A stretch of 64,000 bases of DNA from an uncultured Alphaproteobacteria bacterium (lineage in GTDB: Bacteria; Pseudomonadota; Alphaproteobacteria; Rhizobiales; Aestuariivirgaceae). The position numbers were made by a program, and so were the translations under genes. Below are positions 63,023 to 64,000 of this stretch, piece by piece. The first letter of the stretch is position 1. Every line of letters starts with the position of its first letter. Location: positions 124,001 through 188,000 of the forward strand of contig CAMFKI010000002.1 of the NCBI GenBank assembly GCA_945957365.1, in the 5' to 3' direction. The notes under the pieces were generated by a model. The model saw only the letters and a list, made by a program, of their open reading frames with translations, was not told the DNA's origin and made no database searches.

Positions 63023-64000
63023 ATGTCGATCGTTACGTCCCTGTCCACCCGGCAGATCGCCAGCCTGACGAGCACCGCCATCCGAGCGCTGTCGACCACC
63101 GACGTGCAGGCCCTCAGCACCACGCAGGTCTCGGCGCTCAGCGCCTCGCAGATCAACGCGATGGAAACGACCGACCTGACGACGCTCGACACCGGCCAGG
63201 TGCAGGCCATCTCGACCACCGCCATCAAGTCGCTCATCGCCGCCACCATCACCAATCTGGCGGACACCCAGGCCGCGGCGCTGACCACGGGCCAGATCGG
63301 TCTGCTGCAGGCCTATGCGGTGGAGGCACTGGAATCGACCGATATCCAGGCCTGGAACACCACGCAGCTCGGGGCGCTCACCTCCCGCCAGCTCGCGGGT
63401 CTCACCACCTCCGCCCTCGCCGACTTTTCCGATACGCAGCTCGGCCAGCTCACCTCCACCCAGGTGCGGGGCCTTACCACCAGCCAGCTCAATGTGCTGG
63501 GCACCACGCAGCTCAACGCGCTCAACATCGGCGACCTGTCCGCCACGCAGATCCGCGGCATGACCTCGACGGCCGTCGAAGCGCTGTCCACCACCCAGGC
63601 ACAAGGCCTCACCGCGGCGCAGATCGGCGTGCTCTCCGCCGCCGGGCTCGAGGCGCTGACCTCGACCGAGGTGCAAGGCTGGTCGACCACGCAGCTCGGC
63701 GCGCTCACCTCGCAGCAGCTCGGCGGTATCTCGACAACGGCGATCGCCGACTTTTCCGACACCCAGCTCGGCCTGCTGTCCTCCACCCAGCTGCGCGGCC
63801 TCACCACGCTACAGCTCAACAACCTCGCCACCACGCAGCTCAATGCCATCGACGTCACCAGCCTGTCGGCGACCCAGATCCGCGGAATGAGCTCGACGGC
63901 CGTCCAGTCGCTGTCCGACACGCAGGGCCAGTCGCTCACCTCCGCCCAGATCGCCGCCATCTCCGTCACCGGCCTCGATGCACTCTCCTCCACCGAAATC
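63023..64000 (+). CDS. octapeptide-repeat protein, 5' part (3' end outside window)
   Basis: ATG 63023 follows GGGAG and the frame stays open to the window end (326 codons). After MSIVTS the chain is a nearly unbroken series of 8-residue units with consensus L-[ST]-x-T-[QA]-[ILV]-x-[AG], for example LTSTQVRG and LSTTQVSA. A 109-residue super-repeat (13 octads plus 5 residues) begins at Trp111 and again at Trp220 (WNTTQLGA / WSTTQLGA). No Cys and no signal peptide are seen at the start. [ST]xx[QE] resembles helix capping boxes, so a solenoid of short helices is possible. Probably a very long surface or secreted protein; that is inference. Confidence 0.8.
   Translation, partial: MSIVTSLSTRQIASLTSTAIRALSTTDVQALSTTQVSALSASQINAMETTDLTTLDTGQVQAISTTAIKSLIAATITNLADTQAAALTTGQIGLLQAYAVEALESTDIQAWNTTQLGALTSRQLAGLTTSALADFSDTQLGQLTSTQVRGLTTSQLNVLGTTQLNALNIGDLSATQIRGMTSTAVEALSTTQAQGLTAAQIGVLSAAGLEALTSTEVQGWSTTQLGALTSQQLGGISTTAIADFSDTQLGLLSSTQLRGLTTLQLNNLATTQLNAIDVTSLSATQIRGMSSTAVQSLSDTQGQSLTSAQIAAISVTGLDALSSTEI

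Noticed and set aside
62915..63993. Long minus-strand frames opposite the octad-repeat gene
   Set aside because: The 24-bp repeat period keeps all frames open; only the plus-strand frame has a ribosome site and a regular amino acid pattern with hydrophobic anchors.
63353..63999. CRISPR array
   Set aside because: The regular repeats at the right end are coding and lie back to back without unique spacers; no cas genes are present.

Overview
The window is 64 kb of GC-rich chromosomal DNA from an alphaproteobacterium, most probably of the order Hyphomicrobiales (Rhizobiales). The evidence is: a tRNA-His without G-1 that carries U72, A73 and U20a, together with the divergent HisRS that goes with it; a short HisG with HisZ; the pairing of Hsp20 with DUF1150; the order rnd-lptC-lptA-lptB-rpoN-hpf-ptsN; the order rpsT-dnaA-dnaN-recF-gyrB; and alphaproteobacterial palindromic intergenic repeats. 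No species can be named from the sequence. There is no rRNA operon, CRISPR array, insertion sequence or prophage in the window, and almost all of it is densely packed core genome.

Layout. 1-4.7 kb: the 3' part of acetoacetyl-CoA synthetase, a multi-PAS histidine kinase of the PdhS/PleC type, and a phasin whose promoter carries a strong inverted repeat (PHB storage theme). 4.7-5.8 kb: tRNA-His followed by an AT-rich patch and four small genes, one a miniature HExxH protein. 5.9-14.3 kb: glycolate oxidase glcFED read leftward, opposite lutABC (lactate oxidation) read rightward, then a small secreted protein and a fumarylacetoacetate hydrolase-family enzyme. 14.4-17.8 kb: hisS-hisZ-hisG. 17.9-22.8 kb: a small secreted protein, a lytic transglycosylase and a MacAB-type exporter. 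22.9-30.3 kb: an ABHD10-like hydrolase, small proteins, and a two-gene signalling unit made of a 1522-residue hybrid kinase with two kinase cores plus an HD-GYP response regulator. 30.5-35.1 kb: a leftward cluster (epimerase, queG, GST), then uppP and an NDUFA9-like protein. 35.2-40.9 kb: tRNA-Leu, RNase D, LPS transport lptCAB, rpoN, hpf and ptsN. 41.3-42.1 kb: hsp20 and DUF1150. 42.2-50.5 kb: an eight-gene nucleoside uptake and salvage operon. 50.5-55.4 kb: choline ABC transporter choXWV, divergent betI, and a Gfo/Idh oxidoreductase. 55.4-62.8 kb: rpsT and the replication genes dnaA-dnaN-recF-gyrB. 63.0-64.0 kb: the start of a highly repetitive octapeptide-repeat protein that runs off the end.

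How the parts fit together. The nucleoside operon imports nucleosides (BMP, ATPase, two permeases), deaminates cytidine and phosphorolyses purine and pyrimidine nucleosides, and DeoB converts the pentose-1-phosphates. GlcDEF and LutABC feed electrons from 2-hydroxyacids into the respiratory chain through FAD and Fe-S subunits. The lpt genes export LPS, while rpoN, hpf and ptsN link nitrogen-related sigma-54 control with ribosome hibernation and the nitrogen PTS.

The least ordinary items are: the codon-use mosaic inside hisS next to its unusual tRNA; the tandem-kinase hybrid protein whose second ATP-binding core lacks the key N-box asparagine; the inverted repeat overlapping the -35 of the phasin promoter; and the repeat protein at the right edge, with an 8-residue unit nested in a 109-residue super-repeat.
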